Counted from the first letter of the stretch, positions 42,499 to 51,575 are shown. The stretch is 64,000 nucleotides of DNA from Peribacillus frigoritolerans_B (GCF_044762665.1 NZ_JBIWES010000005.1:186001-250000), one strand, 5' to 3'. Numbers and translations are program-made. Notes: generated by a model not told the origin, from the letters alone.

Positions 42499-42611
42499 CT
42501 TTTCACCCCCAAAGGACCATTTTATGTCCTGCTACTTTTAATACCAACTAAAAAATGTAAAGGTTCCCTTTTATTATTTATTTTACCACAAAAAACCCAT
42601 TTCCCTGATTC

Positions 42612-42636
42612 AACTAACCGCCCCGATAGTTCCTTA
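42612..42636 (-). repeat. short fragment of the dispersed repeat
   Basis: CTAACCGCCCCGATAGTTCC only, without the hairpin module. Confidence 0.5.
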
Positions 42637-42690
42637 AGTGTATTTTTTCACTTTAATCCGAATGGTGATAATGCTAAGAATCGCACTTTC

Positions 42691-42716
42691 AAAAAGCCGC
42701 CAATTGGCGGCTTTTT
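42691..42716 (-). terminator. terminator of the HAD gene
   Basis: AAAAAGCCGCC AATT GGCGG CTTTTT is a perfect palindrome, five bases past the stop. Confidence 0.85.
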
Positions 42717-42721
42717 AGAGT

Positions 42722-43363
42722 TTAAACTAACTCTAAGATTTCTTTGAAATTATTCACTACAAAATCAGCTTGTTTTAATTCATCTTCTTGAGCAAAGTCA
42801 AAGTTCACACCAACGGCAATAAGTTCATTATCCTTAGCAGCAGATATATCTGAAGAACGGTCTCCGACAACGTAACCATTTTCAATTTGATTTTTATTTT
42901 TCACCATTTGCACTAAATCTGATTTATGTCCAGATTTAATTAGTTGGATACTATATGTATTTTGAATAAATCTATCCAAATTATAAGTTTCTACAATTGC
43001 TTGTAAATATTCTATCTGTCCATTGCTGGCAATAAATAAGGGATACTTTTTACTTAACTCATTTAATGTTCTCTCCACATCAGCATATAATGCACCTTTT
43101 TGTGCTTGGATTAGTTCTATAAGCTTTTTATGAAAAATCTCATTGCTCTTTACTCGTATTTCTAGTGAGTGGTTTGGGCAAAGTGTTTCCCATACAACTG
43201 GTATAGGCACACCCATAATTTTCCTATATTGTTCAATCGGTGTTTTTGTATCCCATAAATTTTCTTTTCGTAGTACATCAAATGTTTCTTCTAGGGCAGG
43301 TTCTAAAATTAAATTCGTTTGAAATAAGGTTCCATCCATATCAAAAATAATTGCTTTACTCAT
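42722..43363 (-). CDS. HAD-superfamily phosphatase
   Basis: A 213-residue subfamily IA HAD hydrolase. Motif I is IFDMDGTLFQT (both aspartates present), motif II is LFIASNG, motif III lysine is in IKSGHKSDLV, and motif IV is GYVVGDRSSDISAAKDN. The alpha-helical cap lies between motifs I and II. It is similar to phosphoglycolate phosphatase or PpaX, but the substrate is not determined. GAGGGGGAATTTCA precedes the ATG. Confidence 0.85.
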   Translation of the reverse strand: MSKAIIFDMDGTLFQTNLILEPALEETFDVLRKENLWDTKTPIEQYRKIMGVPIPVVWETLCPNHSLEIRVKSNEIFHKKLIELIQAQKGALYADVERTLNELSKKYPLFIASNGQIEYLQAIVETYNLDRFIQNTYSIQLIKSGHKSDLVQMVKNKNQIENGYVVGDRSSDISAAKDNELIAVGVNFDFAQEDELKQADFVVNNFKEILELV

Positions 43364-43417
43364 TGAAATTCCCCCTCCCTCTATCTCCCATTAAAACATA
43401 ATAAAATTTTAAAAAAA

Positions 43418-43470
43418 GAGCTGCCCTAGACAGCTCCGATCTTCAGCTAACGCACCCGTTACTTGAATTA
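43418..43470 (-). repeat. dispersed repeat copy with AACGCACCCGTTA module
   Basis: AAAAAGAGCTGCCCTAGACAGCTCC, which is its own hairpin, then CTAACGCACCCGTTACTTGAA. It lies directly after a 33-codon gene and probably terminates it. Confidence 0.6.
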
Positions 43471-43479
43471 GAAATTTAA

Positions 43480-43581
43480 TTAGCTTTTCTTGGTCCTCTT
43501 AAAAAATAAATAACCTAAAACACCTAAAATTAATGCTATACCTCCGAAAACAATAACTTGATATATAATATCCCCTAACAT
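43480..43581 (-). CDS. 33-residue single-helix membrane protein
   Basis: ATG with AAGGA seven bases upstream begins MLGDIIYQVIVFGGIALILG, continues VLGYLFF and ends KRTKKS. One transmembrane helix with a basic cytoplasmic tail follows the positive-inside rule. Tiny Bacillus membrane proteins of this type are common and of unknown function. It is too short for ordinary gene finders. Confidence 0.55.
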   Translation of the reverse strand: MLGDIIYQVIVFGGIALILGVLGYLFFKRTKKS

Positions 43582-43686
43582 AACCTGTTCCTTCTATTCT
43601 AAAAAATATTTTCCTAAATCTGTATACGAGATTTTTCTAAAAAGGTTTCAACTGATAGTTTGATTCTAAAAGTCTTATTAAACTAA

Positions 43687-43735
43687 ACCGCCCCGATAGT
43701 TCCATTAGAAAAGGAGCTGCTGATCAGCTCCTGTA
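43687..43735 (-). repeat. dispersed repeat copy with perfect hairpin
   Basis: CCGCCCCGATAGTTCCATTAG then AAAAGGAGCTGCTGATCAGCTCC, whose arms GGAGCTG/CAGCTCC pair. Confidence 0.6.
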
Positions 43736-43951
43736 ATGAAGTATCGAACCTGTTAACTTAACAAGGATCATTGGGAAGATAAATTGAAGGCTGTTTACCA
43801 ACTGCACTTGTTGTATCAAATCATCTTCAAATAATTGATATTCCGATAGAAAAGATCTTGTTTGTTCGTTTAGTTGAAATGACTTCAAGTATAATTCACC
43901 CACATTTATGGTGTATTGGTTCATCAACAATGAAAAAGGCTGCCTAAGCAA
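43724..43951 (-). pseudogene. possible gene fragment of unknown origin
   Basis: An open frame of 75 codons contains MNQYTINVGELYLKSFQLNE, and more protein-like sequence after it, but no convincing ribosome binding site. Both its ends lie within dispersed-repeat copies. It may be a leftover of a larger gene or chance. I do not recognise it. Confidence 0.2.
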
Positions 43952-43975
43952 CCTCCATTATTGAGATTACGCTTC
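43930..43975 (-). repeat. dispersed repeat copy after the AlkD-like gene
   Basis: GAAAAAGGCTGCCTAAGCAACC then TCCATTATTGAGATTACGC. Confidence 0.55.
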
Positions 43976-43993
43976 AATTTTGCGAGACTAATT

Positions 43994-44701
43994 TTAACAT
44001 CTTACATGCTTGCGTTTAAAACCAAGCTTTCCTTTACCGACTTCTTTTTGAATACTTTCGTAAGCATTCAGAAAACTGCTTTTTTTCTTGTCCCGTTTGA
44101 CTTCTACGATTCCTATTGCCTTAGCGGTCTCGACTGCCTTTTCATGGAGCGGCAAATATGAAATCCCCACGGTGTATAAAAAGTTATTCATAGCGGATTT
44201 CGTCCGTTCTGGCGAATCGTGAATCGTATTTTTCACAAGGTCAAGCATATTGGAAATCTTGCTTTCTGAAAATTCAACGTCTTGTCGATTCCCTAAAAGC
44301 CAACAGTAGCAACTCCAGCCGGCTGACATTCTCAGCTCTTCACCGCTTGCAATCCATTTATCAGAAACTTCTTGTGCAATATCTGATTCTGATAAAGTTA
44401 CAGCCACTACGTAATCGGACAACATATAAAAATACGCAGCATCCATCCAACGATCATAATCCGACTCAGTCATGGCTTTTGGGTCTGCAATAATGCCTGC
44501 AAAGTACATTGCATCATAGTTGCCTGTCGCATAAAGCTCTTCAGCTAAACTCTGATTTATTTTTATTTTCCTTACAATTGGTTTCATGGCGCCTGTCGCC
44601 ACGCCAAAGAGCGGCTCATGCGCACCATTGGATATGTACATTTTTTTAGTTCGTTCCTTGCCAAGGGCTTCAAGCTCCTGCATGACCATTTCTAAATTCA
44701 T
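43994..44701 (-). CDS. AlkD-like DNA alkylation repair protein
   Basis: A 235-residue all-helical HEAT-like repeat protein. FGVATGAMKPIVRKIKINQSLAEELYATGNYDAMYFAGIIADP is the characteristic family start. Residues such as the conserved WM-AAYFYMLSDYVV and ERTKSAMNNFLYTVG follow. Relatives (AlkC/AlkD) remove N3- and N7-alkyl purines from DNA by a non-base-flipping mechanism. The C-terminus is lysine-rich (KRKHVRC). AAGGAAGTGCTAAACG precedes the start. It stands alone between repeats. Confidence 0.83.
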   Translation of the reverse strand: MNLEMVMQELEALGKERTKKMYISNGAHEPLFGVATGAMKPIVRKIKINQSLAEELYATGNYDAMYFAGIIADPKAMTESDYDRWMDAAYFYMLSDYVVAVTLSESDIAQEVSDKWIASGEELRMSAGWSCYCWLLGNRQDVEFSESKISNMLDLVKNTIHDSPERTKSAMNNFLYTVGISYLPLHEKAVETAKAIGIVEVKRDKKKSSFLNAYESIQKEVGKGKLGFKRKHVRC

Positions 44702-44935
44702 CGTTTAGCACTTCCTTCCTTATGGAGTTTCCCCTTAATATTGTGCCCATCAAATATCTATCACCATTATCCTATAACAGACTACCATTTGTCAGCAACA
44801 CTACGTCTAAGCACATGAGTGTTACAGAGGAATCCACTTAATGCATGTTGGCACTTTGTTCTCAACTGATGGTAAGAAACCATGCCTTCTGAATATTGTT
44901 GCTTGGGATTCCCCTTTGTTCATGTTCTACTCCCC

Positions 44936-44990
44936 TGCCCCGGTAGCTCCATTAGAAAAAGAGCTGCCGAAGCAACTCCTTTATTTGAAG
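44936..44990 (-). repeat. dispersed repeat copy
   Basis: CTGCCCCGGTAGCTCCATTAG, then AAAAAGAGCTGCCGAAGCAAC and TCCTTTATT. It ends at the stop of the YbaN-like gene. Confidence 0.6.
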
Positions 44991-44992
44991 GT

Positions 44993-45397
44993 TCAAAAAG
45001 CTCTTTTTTCCGAACTGTTTCGGTCAATTGTCTTAATTTTTTTGATGAAATAATAATGTTTGTAGAGGGCGAGCACGACCAATAAGATTTTCACTAATAG
45101 GATGTCCACATAAAATACAGAAATTACGATGAAGAAATCGGCAATTAAATTGATTCTGATTTTCTCTCTTCGGGTCATGCCCTTTTTTTGCAGGAATGCT
45201 TCAACGTAGTTTTCATATAGTGAGGTGCTCTTGAACCAGTTTTCAATCGACTTGGAACTTTTAGCAAAGCAAAAGGCAGCAAATAAGTAAAACGGACCGC
45301 CCGGCAGAACTGGTAACACAGTCCCTGCAATACCAATCAAAAGAGATATGGAACCAAGAACAAAGAATAGGATACTTTTTACTTTTTTTATTGTCAT
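44993..45397 (-). CDS. YbaN/DUF454 inner-membrane protein
   Basis: About 134 residues. Two N-terminal helices (SILFFVLGSISLLIGIAGTVLPVLPGGPFYLFAAFCFAKSS) carry the DUF454 signature GTVLPVLPGGPF; a short amphipathic stretch KSIENWFKSTSLYENYV follows and two more helices end the protein. The function is unknown; some bacteria place it near heme or iron genes. ATG follows AAAAAGGTG closely, so the exact start is uncertain by one codon. Confidence 0.8.
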   Translation of the reverse strand: MTIKKVKSILFFVLGSISLLIGIAGTVLPVLPGGPFYLFAAFCFAKSSKSIENWFKSTSLYENYVEAFLQKKGMTRREKIRINLIADFFIVISVFYVDILLVKILLVVLALYKHYYFIKKIKTIDRNSSEKRAF

Positions 45398-45603
45398 CAC
45401 CTTTTTATTTATATTCTATCCCCTTATATCGTAAAGAGGAAGCTTAATTGATTCAATATCATTGATTAGTATCTTCCCTTTTTGTTCTTGAACTAACCTG
45501 TCCTTTGGTTATTAACAGGATATCTTATCCATTCATGCTTCTGTCGCAACATTTTTTAGACGTCGCAATCATTGTATATTAAATCCACATCGCAGCCTTA
45601 CAA

Positions 45604-46248
45604 TCATTCATAGAGCATGGTAACGACACCAGCATATTCCGACAAATTTCCTTTGGAAATATCCAATGTCTTAACTTCGGTTGTTCGCTGTCCGGAAATC
45701 TGAAGAAACTTATCTACCTTTGAAAACATCAAGCCGACAACCGACAATGCCTTTGTTCTATAGTGCATAGGGATCGTAATAGTAGATTTCAATTGACGCA
45801 TTACCTGAGCAGCTTCTATTGCATTGATCGTGACTGTACCTCCTACAGGAATGATGAGAATATCTACTTTTCCAATTTCATTTACTTGTTCTTCTGATAA
45901 TAGATGCCCTAAATCTCCGCAATGACAGATAGTTAGGCCGTCCATTTGGAAACGATATAAAATATTGGGGCCTCTCTTCTCGCCATTTGCCTTGTCGTGA
46001 AATGTCTTGAATCCACTAATTCTTACATCTTTGCGGATGTATTCCTTCGGCTCATTCACAAGCAAGTAATCACCTGTTGCAGCTTGAATTTTATTATGAT
46101 CGAAATGATTATGTGTAACGGCAACTATATCTGGTTCAATGCTTGGCATACGGTAACGGATGAAGCGATAATATGGATCAATAAGAATCCTGGTTCCTCT
46201 TTCGGATGTTAGTAAAAAGGCAGAATGTCCAAACCATTTTATTTTCAT
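45604..46248 (-). CDS. MBL-fold hydrolase of the UlaG/YtkL-like (UPF0173) group
   Basis: About 214 residues. It begins MKIKWFGHSAFLLTSERGTRILIDPYY, and the metal site is VTHNHFDHNKIQAA. The GDLG-like HCGDLGHLL and PVGGTVTINAIEA segments are specific to the UPF0173 group of metal-dependent hydrolases, and the final histidine is in TIPMHYRT. The reaction is unknown. The start 31 codons inside the open frame follows AAGGAG by nine bases and matches the family N-terminus. Confidence 0.83.
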   Translation of the reverse strand: MKIKWFGHSAFLLTSERGTRILIDPYYRFIRYRMPSIEPDIVAVTHNHFDHNKIQAATGDYLLVNEPKEYIRKDVRISGFKTFHDKANGEKRGPNILYRFQMDGLTICHCGDLGHLLSEEQVNEIGKVDILIIPVGGTVTINAIEAAQVMRQLKSTITIPMHYRTKALSVVGLMFSKVDKFLQISGQRTTEVKTLDISKGNLSEYAGVVTMLYE

Positions 46249-46554
46249 ACTGAAATTCTCCTTACTATGCAATTGATTTAAACTTATTAAAATCAAGCAA
46301 CTTTTAAGGAACCTTGGACTACAGTTCAAAATATATTCCATTTATTATTATTCCACTATTCATGTAATAGTCCTTCACCTAATCTGGCCATTTTGTTCCA
46401 TAAGAAACTCCTATGGCGACGCTCCTCGCCGCCACCATCCACTACGAAAATCTAAACTCAAAATAGAGTCTAACCCATTAACCAGAGCAAGCTTATGTAG
46501 CTATTTAGAGGTATATAGACTTCTACAATACGGATCGCTTCAAGAAAAATTTAA
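46249..46554. other. intergenic region with a repeat fragment
   Basis: Holds CTGGCCATTTTGTTCCATAAG near 46384, a degenerate piece of the dispersed repeat, followed by a short GC-rich stretch (GGCGACGCTCCTCGCCGCC). No gene seen. Confidence 0.4.
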
Positions 46555-46589
46555 CGGCCTTTCCCCGATTGAGTACCCAGGAAAGGCCG
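46555..46589 (-). terminator. terminator of the serine hydrolase gene
   Basis: CGGCCTTTCC and GGAAAGGCCG pair; on the minus strand TTAAATTTTT follows. Confidence 0.8.
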
Positions 46590-46646
46590 CAGCTTGAAAT
46601 ACTCCGTTTTTATTGTCTACTTGACAGGGTTATGTGCAGAACTTTA

Positions 46647-47756
46647 TTAACAAATTCTCTTTTTATTTATTATAGTAAACTCATTTCTAAAATTTACATC
46701 TTTCAGTAAATTCAAAATGAAATTATTCATATTTATTTTTAACTTCATGTATTCTAAATAACTTAAATTATTTGCAAAAAATACTATTTCTGTCTTATTG
46801 TTTTCTTTATCCGTAACATAAGTAGCATTAGTAATTACAAATAATGTAGACCCCCCCTTTTGTCCAGCATGTTTAAGCCATTCACTATTATTAGGATGTT
46901 CCATTAATTGTTCCATCAATTTGTCTAAAACTTCTTGCATTGTATTATTGAATATTTGTTTGTCATTTAAGATACTCATTATTCTTAAATATTCATTCGA
47001 TGTACTTTTGGGTAATCGATCAGACCAATTTTTTTGTAAATTTTCTGACATTGGAATTACTTTCTTTTTTACTTCCTTTAGCTTACTTTGCAATAATGCT
47101 GAATTAATCTCTTTCGAAAGATCTTCATATTCTCTTTTAGACATTGCAATCATTCTCTTTTTTAATGATTTTTTAGTAAGGGAGGGTTCCTTGCTTAATA
47201 AGTAAGCTGGAATCATTACAGATGAAACAAAGTTAAAAAGAGGGTCGTGATCATTCAAATTTAGTTTTTTAAGTTGGTTGTTGATGTTATGTAAGCCTAA
47301 TTCATTAATAAGAAATTCAGTGTTTGCATTGGAACTAAAATTAATCATACCTTTAGCTATTTCGACTATGTTGACTTGATTATTTTGAATTAAATTATTC
47401 ACTTTTAAATAGTTAATCCACTCAGGATGGGCCCCACCATCTGTTTTAGGTAGGTAAAATACATCTAATAAATCTAATGAAATGTTAGTCTTTGGATTGA
47501 TTTTTTCTTTTGAAATTTGTTCTGCAAATTCAATGGCTATTATAATTTTCACAGTGCTTGCTAAAACTAACTTTTTTTGACTATTAATTGAGCATTCGAT
47601 TATATTATTTCTTTTAAGAGAAAAAGCAAAATCATCATTTTCTTTCATATATTTTAAAAAGTATTTGGGGTCTATCTTTTTTAATATTATGCGTAAATAA
47701 ACTATGAATGCGATTATTGTTAGAACTATTATTAATATAAAGCTAATAAGAATCAT
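46647..47756 (-). CDS. membrane-anchored class A beta-lactamase-like serine hydrolase
   Basis: About 369 residues. A hydrophobic N-terminal helix (ILISFILIIVLTIIAFIVYL) anchors it outside the membrane. The SxxK motif is LASTVK, the SxN-like motif is FSSNAN in the family's NANTEFLI position, and a KGG triad lies in HAGQKGGSTLFV. These three place it with the PF13354 beta-lactamase2 family, which includes lactamases and peptidoglycan-modifying relatives. The base composition is clearly more AT-rich than neighbouring genes, with Asn/Lys/Ile-rich protein, which suggests later acquisition. Lactamase activity is uncertain, because the spacing and SDN residue differ from classical enzymes. ATG follows AAAGGGATTAAT. 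Confidence 0.72.
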   Translation of the reverse strand: MILISFILIIVLTIIAFIVYLRIILKKIDPKYFLKYMKENDDFAFSLKRNNIIECSINSQKKLVLASTVKIIIAIEFAEQISKEKINPKTNISLDLLDVFYLPKTDGGAHPEWINYLKVNNLIQNNQVNIVEIAKGMINFSSNANTEFLINELGLHNINNQLKKLNLNDHDPLFNFVSSVMIPAYLLSKEPSLTKKSLKKRMIAMSKREYEDLSKEINSALLQSKLKEVKKKVIPMSENLQKNWSDRLPKSTSNEYLRIMSILNDKQIFNNTMQEVLDKLMEQLMEHPNNSEWLKHAGQKGGSTLFVITNATYVTDKENNKTEIVFFANNLSYLEYMKLKINMNNFILNLLKDVNFRNEFTIINKKRIC

Positions 47757-48329
47757 ATTAATCCCTTTCTTCAAGAAAATACTTATAGTTTAATAATAAG
47801 ATTTATTAGATTTTATTTATAAATAATGAATAATAATTCCCCTTAGATTTTTTGTTTCTAAAATTTAGGAATAACTATTGAGTGTGACCCTAGAGATCAT
47901 ATACCATAAATCCAGATTCCCCACGAATGTTATTGAAAACATTCAGTGTCAAAATAAGAAACACTAAGAAAGAAATAACTGATTGTGACCGAGATAACTA
48001 ATTTCATCTGCTTTTATCCACTTTTCAATTATCATCATTTATATTGTTCAATAATTTATTTATCCCTCAACATTTTATCCCCCCTTTACCAAACTTCTAT
48101 AGGAATATTTTAACACATTTAAAATCATACATAATTTGTCAAAGAAGTGCTTTATCTGAAAGTATGATAATGTAAATGATCGTACTTTCAAAGGCCGCCA
48201 ATTGGCAGCCTTCTTATGGCGCTAACGCACCCGTTAGCCATCCATGAAGCGCAAAAATCAGCGCTTCACCAAAGAGAATGAAAATTGGTCTCTATGTCGA
48301 TAATGTTTTAATGGCTGGCGAAGAAGGTC
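47757..48329. other. noncoding region with repeat remnants
   Basis: AT-rich sequence. It includes AAGGCCGCCAATTGGCAGCC near 48191 (imperfect hairpin) and CTAACGCACCCGTTAGCC near 48222, both modules of the dispersed repeat family. A short GCGCTTCA/TGAAGCGC arm pair lies near 48246-48270. No gene seen. Confidence 0.4.
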
Positions 48330-48460
48330 ATTGAACTATGGTGCCTTTGAGCCCATCCGTTAGTCTGACTCCGACGACCACGGTGTACCACCGACTGTCG
48401 CGCCCTTTATGGGTAGCACTCAGGGAGATTAATCCTTTTTTGGTCGTCGCGCTAGCCTCT
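48330..48460. other. GC-rich noncoding patch, possible mobile element remnant
   Basis: About 130 bp with high GC (GACTCCGACGACCACGG, CGCGCCCTTTATGGGTAGC, GGTCGTCGCGCTAGC) in otherwise AT-rich surroundings. CGACGACC occurs, and its reverse complement GGTCGTCG lies 80 bp away, making a large inverted pair. No recognisable transposase in any frame. Confidence 0.35.
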
Positions 48461-48810
48461 ACTTAATTTGCTATAAATTGGAGGTTTTTGTTTAACGATT
48501 GACCAAACTCAATCAGATCACTCATAAGGCTCAGCCTTTTTTTAGAAAGCGTTTTTACTGGGTTTATTGGTTTTTTTTGGATTTTGGGCTTTTTTAATTT
48601 TCATGGGAGTTCATTAAGAAAAGTTATTCTTATTAAAGAATCGCGCCCTTTTACGGAGGAATTTTCAACAGTATTAAGAGCCTTCTTACCACTTAAGATA
48701 TTGCATAAAAGCATTCTATTGTTTAAGTACAAAAACTCTATAATTGAAGGTCATAAGAATGAATAATGTTGTACAAGCAATATATTAAAAAGTACTCATA
48801 TTCCTTTGCA

Positions 48811-49617
48811 TTAATCTATTTCCCATTTTACATCAATCTTCCCTTTCAAATTATCCCCAGTGACTATTAATATATATATACCTGCTTTTTCTGCATTAAA
48901 CTGGATTACATTCGTATCAATGTCTCTATATTCTCCATACGTATCTTCCAGCTCTTCCAGCTCTTTCATCTCTACTAACTTCCCGTTATTATCTAAAATA
49001 TGATACCCATATCCTCCCTCATTCATTTGGTCAAAGGATATATAACTCGTTACTACGTCTCCCTTTTTTAAAGATATTGGAATCTCATTTTTTCCATTGA
49101 AACGCTCAAACTCTGCGGAAAATGATGATTTTGTCTTTTCTTCGGTCCAATCTTCTTTTATAGTAAAATCGAATAATCTTATACATAGCAGTAGAGGGAA
49201 GACTAAAAGAGAAATCCATACTAATTGCTTTTTTTTCTCAAAAAAATAGTAGCTAAAAGCATAGATAAATGCACATAATGCACCAACACTTCCAGCAATC
49301 AATGAAAACAAATTAATACCCATAAATGGAAAAAACACAATAAATCCTGCTAAACAGTGCAAAAGGATACTCGTCTTGTATGTGACCTCTCTCCATTTAT
49401 ACCTTACTAAATCGATTAGCACTGTCATCACTAGTGCATATCCGCAAATTAATCCCCAAACCTTTATATTTGATATAGATTCTGTAAACTCATACAAATC
49501 AAATTCGGTTCCCAAAATGATATATATGCACATAATAAATACTAATAAACCAAGCGCTGCTAGTTTATTAAGTATGTACTCCATTACACTATTATTAAAC
49601 GTCATTTCTAAATTCAT
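48811..49617 (-). CDS. membrane protein with C-terminal extracytoplasmic beta domain, unknown
   Basis: A 268-residue protein. About five hydrophobic helices fill residues 15-150 (for example LNKLAALGLLVFIMCIYIIL and LLHCLAGFIVFFPFMGINLF). A soluble C-terminal part of some 110 residues then reads KKGDVVTSYISFDQMNEGGYGYHIL and ends AGIYILIVTGDNLKGKIDVKWEID, like a beta-sandwich sensing or binding domain. The ATG is preceded by TAGGGGGATTT. I do not recognise a family or a partner gene. Confidence 0.7.
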   Translation of the reverse strand: MNLEMTFNNSVMEYILNKLAALGLLVFIMCIYIILGTEFDLYEFTESISNIKVWGLICGYALVMTVLIDLVRYKWREVTYKTSILLHCLAGFIVFFPFMGINLFSLIAGSVGALCAFIYAFSYYFFEKKKQLVWISLLVFPLLLCIRLFDFTIKEDWTEEKTKSSFSAEFERFNGKNEIPISLKKGDVVTSYISFDQMNEGGYGYHILDNNGKLVEMKELEELEDTYGEYRDIDTNVIQFNAEKAGIYILIVTGDNLKGKIDVKWEID

Positions 49618-49849
49618 AAATCCCCCTAAATGAAATTTTTCAATATGATATAAATAATATTAGCGGATATTCCCAATATATTAAAAGGATTTACAGATTG
49701 ATTGCCCGGATAGATTAATGTTTCCTTTCCATACCAAAATGAGGCAATAAGGGTTTTATGAAGAAATGCACTTAAACTCCCCCTTCCCTATATAAGAAAA
49801 GAGTTCCCTTAAAGGCACCTCTGCTCGAAAACCATTGTACCGCTCAATC

Positions 49850-50299
49850 TTATTCATCAACTTCAATAAAATAATGATCCTTACGGTATGACACTGCATC
49901 CATGGTCGCGATCATGTTTTGCTCATGCAGGACGTCTATCCGATAAAATCCTGTCCGATAGTTTCGTTTGACTTCCGTTGCACGGGCCACTATCTTGTCT
50001 CCTGGTTTAGCTGATTCAATGAACTGGATTGTTGTCGAGAGTCCTAATGATGTTTTGCCATAGGCATTACAGGCTACCGAAAAAGCATGATCTGCTACAG
50101 CATAAATAACCGCACCGTGAACAGTTCCATATGCATTTACCATAGTGCTTTGCACTTCTAACGTTGCTTCTGCAGTACCTGCCTCGAATTTGGTTAACTG
50201 GATGCCTAACGATTTAGCATACGGATCGTTTTTCACTTGCTCATGAATTTGTTCATAGTGTTTTTCATAAATTTGATATTCATCAATTTTCTTTTTCAC
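49850..50299 (-). CDS. PaaI-family hotdog thioesterase
   Basis: A 149-residue hotdog-fold protein. The catalytic and substrate loop is TMVNAYGTVHGAVIYAVADHAFSVACNAYG, where the HG-A-ADHA pattern marks PaaI/PaaD-like acyl-CoA thioesterases. The strands LSTTIQFIESAKPGDKIVARATEV follow, as usual. It would hydrolyse a phenylacetyl- or hydroxybenzoyl-type CoA ester, but no such pathway is adjacent. The start is GTG with a weak CAGGTAATA upstream. Confidence 0.82.
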   Translation of the reverse strand: MKKKIDEYQIYEKHYEQIHEQVKNDPYAKSLGIQLTKFEAGTAEATLEVQSTMVNAYGTVHGAVIYAVADHAFSVACNAYGKTSLGLSTTIQFIESAKPGDKIVARATEVKRNYRTGFYRIDVLHEQNMIATMDAVSYRKDHYFIEVDE

Positions 50300-50364
50300 T
50301 ATTACCTGCCCCTTCCAAATACCATTGATATCATTGTTACTTTGAGTTCCTGACTATTATCAAT

Positions 50365-50697
50365 TTAAAAAAACAATTGCACCAGCATCATGTAGATAAT
50401 CGTTCCCCCCGCTATCGAGAGGAGCATCATTTTCTTCCAAACGTGAAGCAGGGCAACTACCGCCACCCCAATAAATTCAGGGATGCCATGACTTCCGGAT
50501 TGTAAGCTTACATCCTTTAAACAATAAATGACCAAAAGCCCAATTACCGCGGATGGCAGCATTTTACCGAGATACTGTACATACTTCGGTGTGGGCTTAC
50601 CTGATGGGAAAACGATGAAGGGAAGAAATCTTGTAAGCATTGTGCCTAAAACAACCATCGCGATTGTAATGATTTGCTGTGTTAAAGTCATTGTCAT
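50365..50697 (-). CDS. azlD: AzlD-type small subunit of branched-chain amino acid exporter
   Basis: A 110-residue membrane protein with four helices. Features of AzlD are LTRFLPFIVFPSGKPTPKYVQYLGKMLPSAVIGLLVIYCL, and the GIPEFIGVAVVALLHVWKKMMLLSIAGGTIIYM end. It works with AzlC to export branched-chain amino acids or analogues such as azaleucine. Its ATG overlaps the azlC stop by four bases. Confidence 0.87.
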   Translation of the reverse strand: MTMTLTQQIITIAMVVLGTMLTRFLPFIVFPSGKPTPKYVQYLGKMLPSAVIGLLVIYCLKDVSLQSGSHGIPEFIGVAVVALLHVWKKMMLLSIAGGTIIYMMLVQLFF

Positions 50698-51407
50698 ATG
50701 GTTCTCACCTCAACTTTCTCTAATGGTTTTCTAAGTAAGGTGAGTACCCCCAAAATGGCAAACATGGCAGGGATAATGAAATTGCTTCCGCCAAAAATAA
50801 TAAGACAGACAGCAGACAGGCCAAGCCCAGCAAGAGCACTATGATGGTTTTTCTCTTTCATCCATTGTTCAATGAAAATCACTACAAAGAGAGCCGTCAT
50901 AACAAAATCGAGTCCTTCTGTATTGATTTTGACAAAAGAGCCAAAAATGCCGCCAATCGCTGACCCTATCACCCAATAGGAATGATTGAGCAGTGTCACG
51001 AAGAACATAAACCAGCCCTTGTCTACATCCTTCGGTACATCAACGGTACAATTGATGGAAAAAGACTCATCGCAAAGCCCAAAAATCAGATACAGCTTTT
51101 TCTTACCGGTCCCCCTATATTTATCGAGCATGGATATGCCATAAAACAAATGCCGTGCATTCACCATTAAGGTTAGAAAAAGGGCATTAATCGGATTGAA
51201 CGCGACAAGCAATAAATTGGCTGCAATAAATTCCATCGATCCTGCAAATATCGTTAGGCTCATCAATATCGGGTAAATCGCACTGAACCCTAATGAATTC
51301 ATAAAGATTCCATAAGCGATGCCCAAAAATAAAAAGCCTGCCAAAATGGGCGCTGTGTACGGAAAAGCCGCACGAAATGCAAGTATCATTTGAGTTCGTT
51401 TTTTCAT
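50694..51407 (-). CDS. azlC: AzlC-type large subunit of branched-chain amino acid exporter
   Basis: About 237 residues and seven helices. The family core FPYTAPILAGFLFLGIAYGIFMNSLGFSAIYPILMSLTIFAGSMEF and the later MVNARHLFYGISML are both present. CDESF and NCTVD in the middle are usual too. It forms an exporter with AzlD. The start, 19 codons into the frame, follows AGGATGTGAT. The gene is divergent from a MocR-type regulator that is now broken; a dyad operator shared with that regulator lies in the azlC leader (51454-51487). In B. subtilis azlCD is repressed by AzlB, an Lrp-type protein, so control here has a different design. Confidence 0.88.
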   Translation of the reverse strand: MKKRTQMILAFRAAFPYTAPILAGFLFLGIAYGIFMNSLGFSAIYPILMSLTIFAGSMEFIAANLLLVAFNPINALFLTLMVNARHLFYGISMLDKYRGTGKKKLYLIFGLCDESFSINCTVDVPKDVDKGWFMFFVTLLNHSYWVIGSAIGGIFGSFVKINTEGLDFVMTALFVVIFIEQWMKEKNHHSALAGLGLSAVCLIIFGGSNFIIPAMFAILGVLTLLRKPLEKVEVRTI

Positions 51408-51453
51408 ATAAATCACATCCTGGTGGGTAAATTTATTTAAACTTAACATACAA

Positions 51454-51487
51454 AATCCGTACAAAAAACAAGTTAATTGTATGGATT
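51454..51487. promoter_or_regulatory. dyad operator near azlC
   Basis: AATCCGTACAA, 12 bases, TTGTATGGATT. It is the same half-site and the same spacer length as the dyad at 51576-51607, so it is likely bound by one regulator. Confidence 0.6.
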
Positions 51488-51502
51488 ACAATTAAAATAA
51501 AA

Positions 51503-51529
51503 TACCCCCATTTCATCAAAATGGGGGTA
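51503..51529. terminator. hairpin between the divergent azlC and MocR genes
   Basis: TACCCCCATTT and AAATGGGGGTA pair around CATC. It may insulate the two promoters; flanks are A/T-rich. Confidence 0.6.
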
Positions 51530-51575
51530 CTGATACGTTTATCACCTTTTAAAGCAGACCGTTTCAATATTAGAA

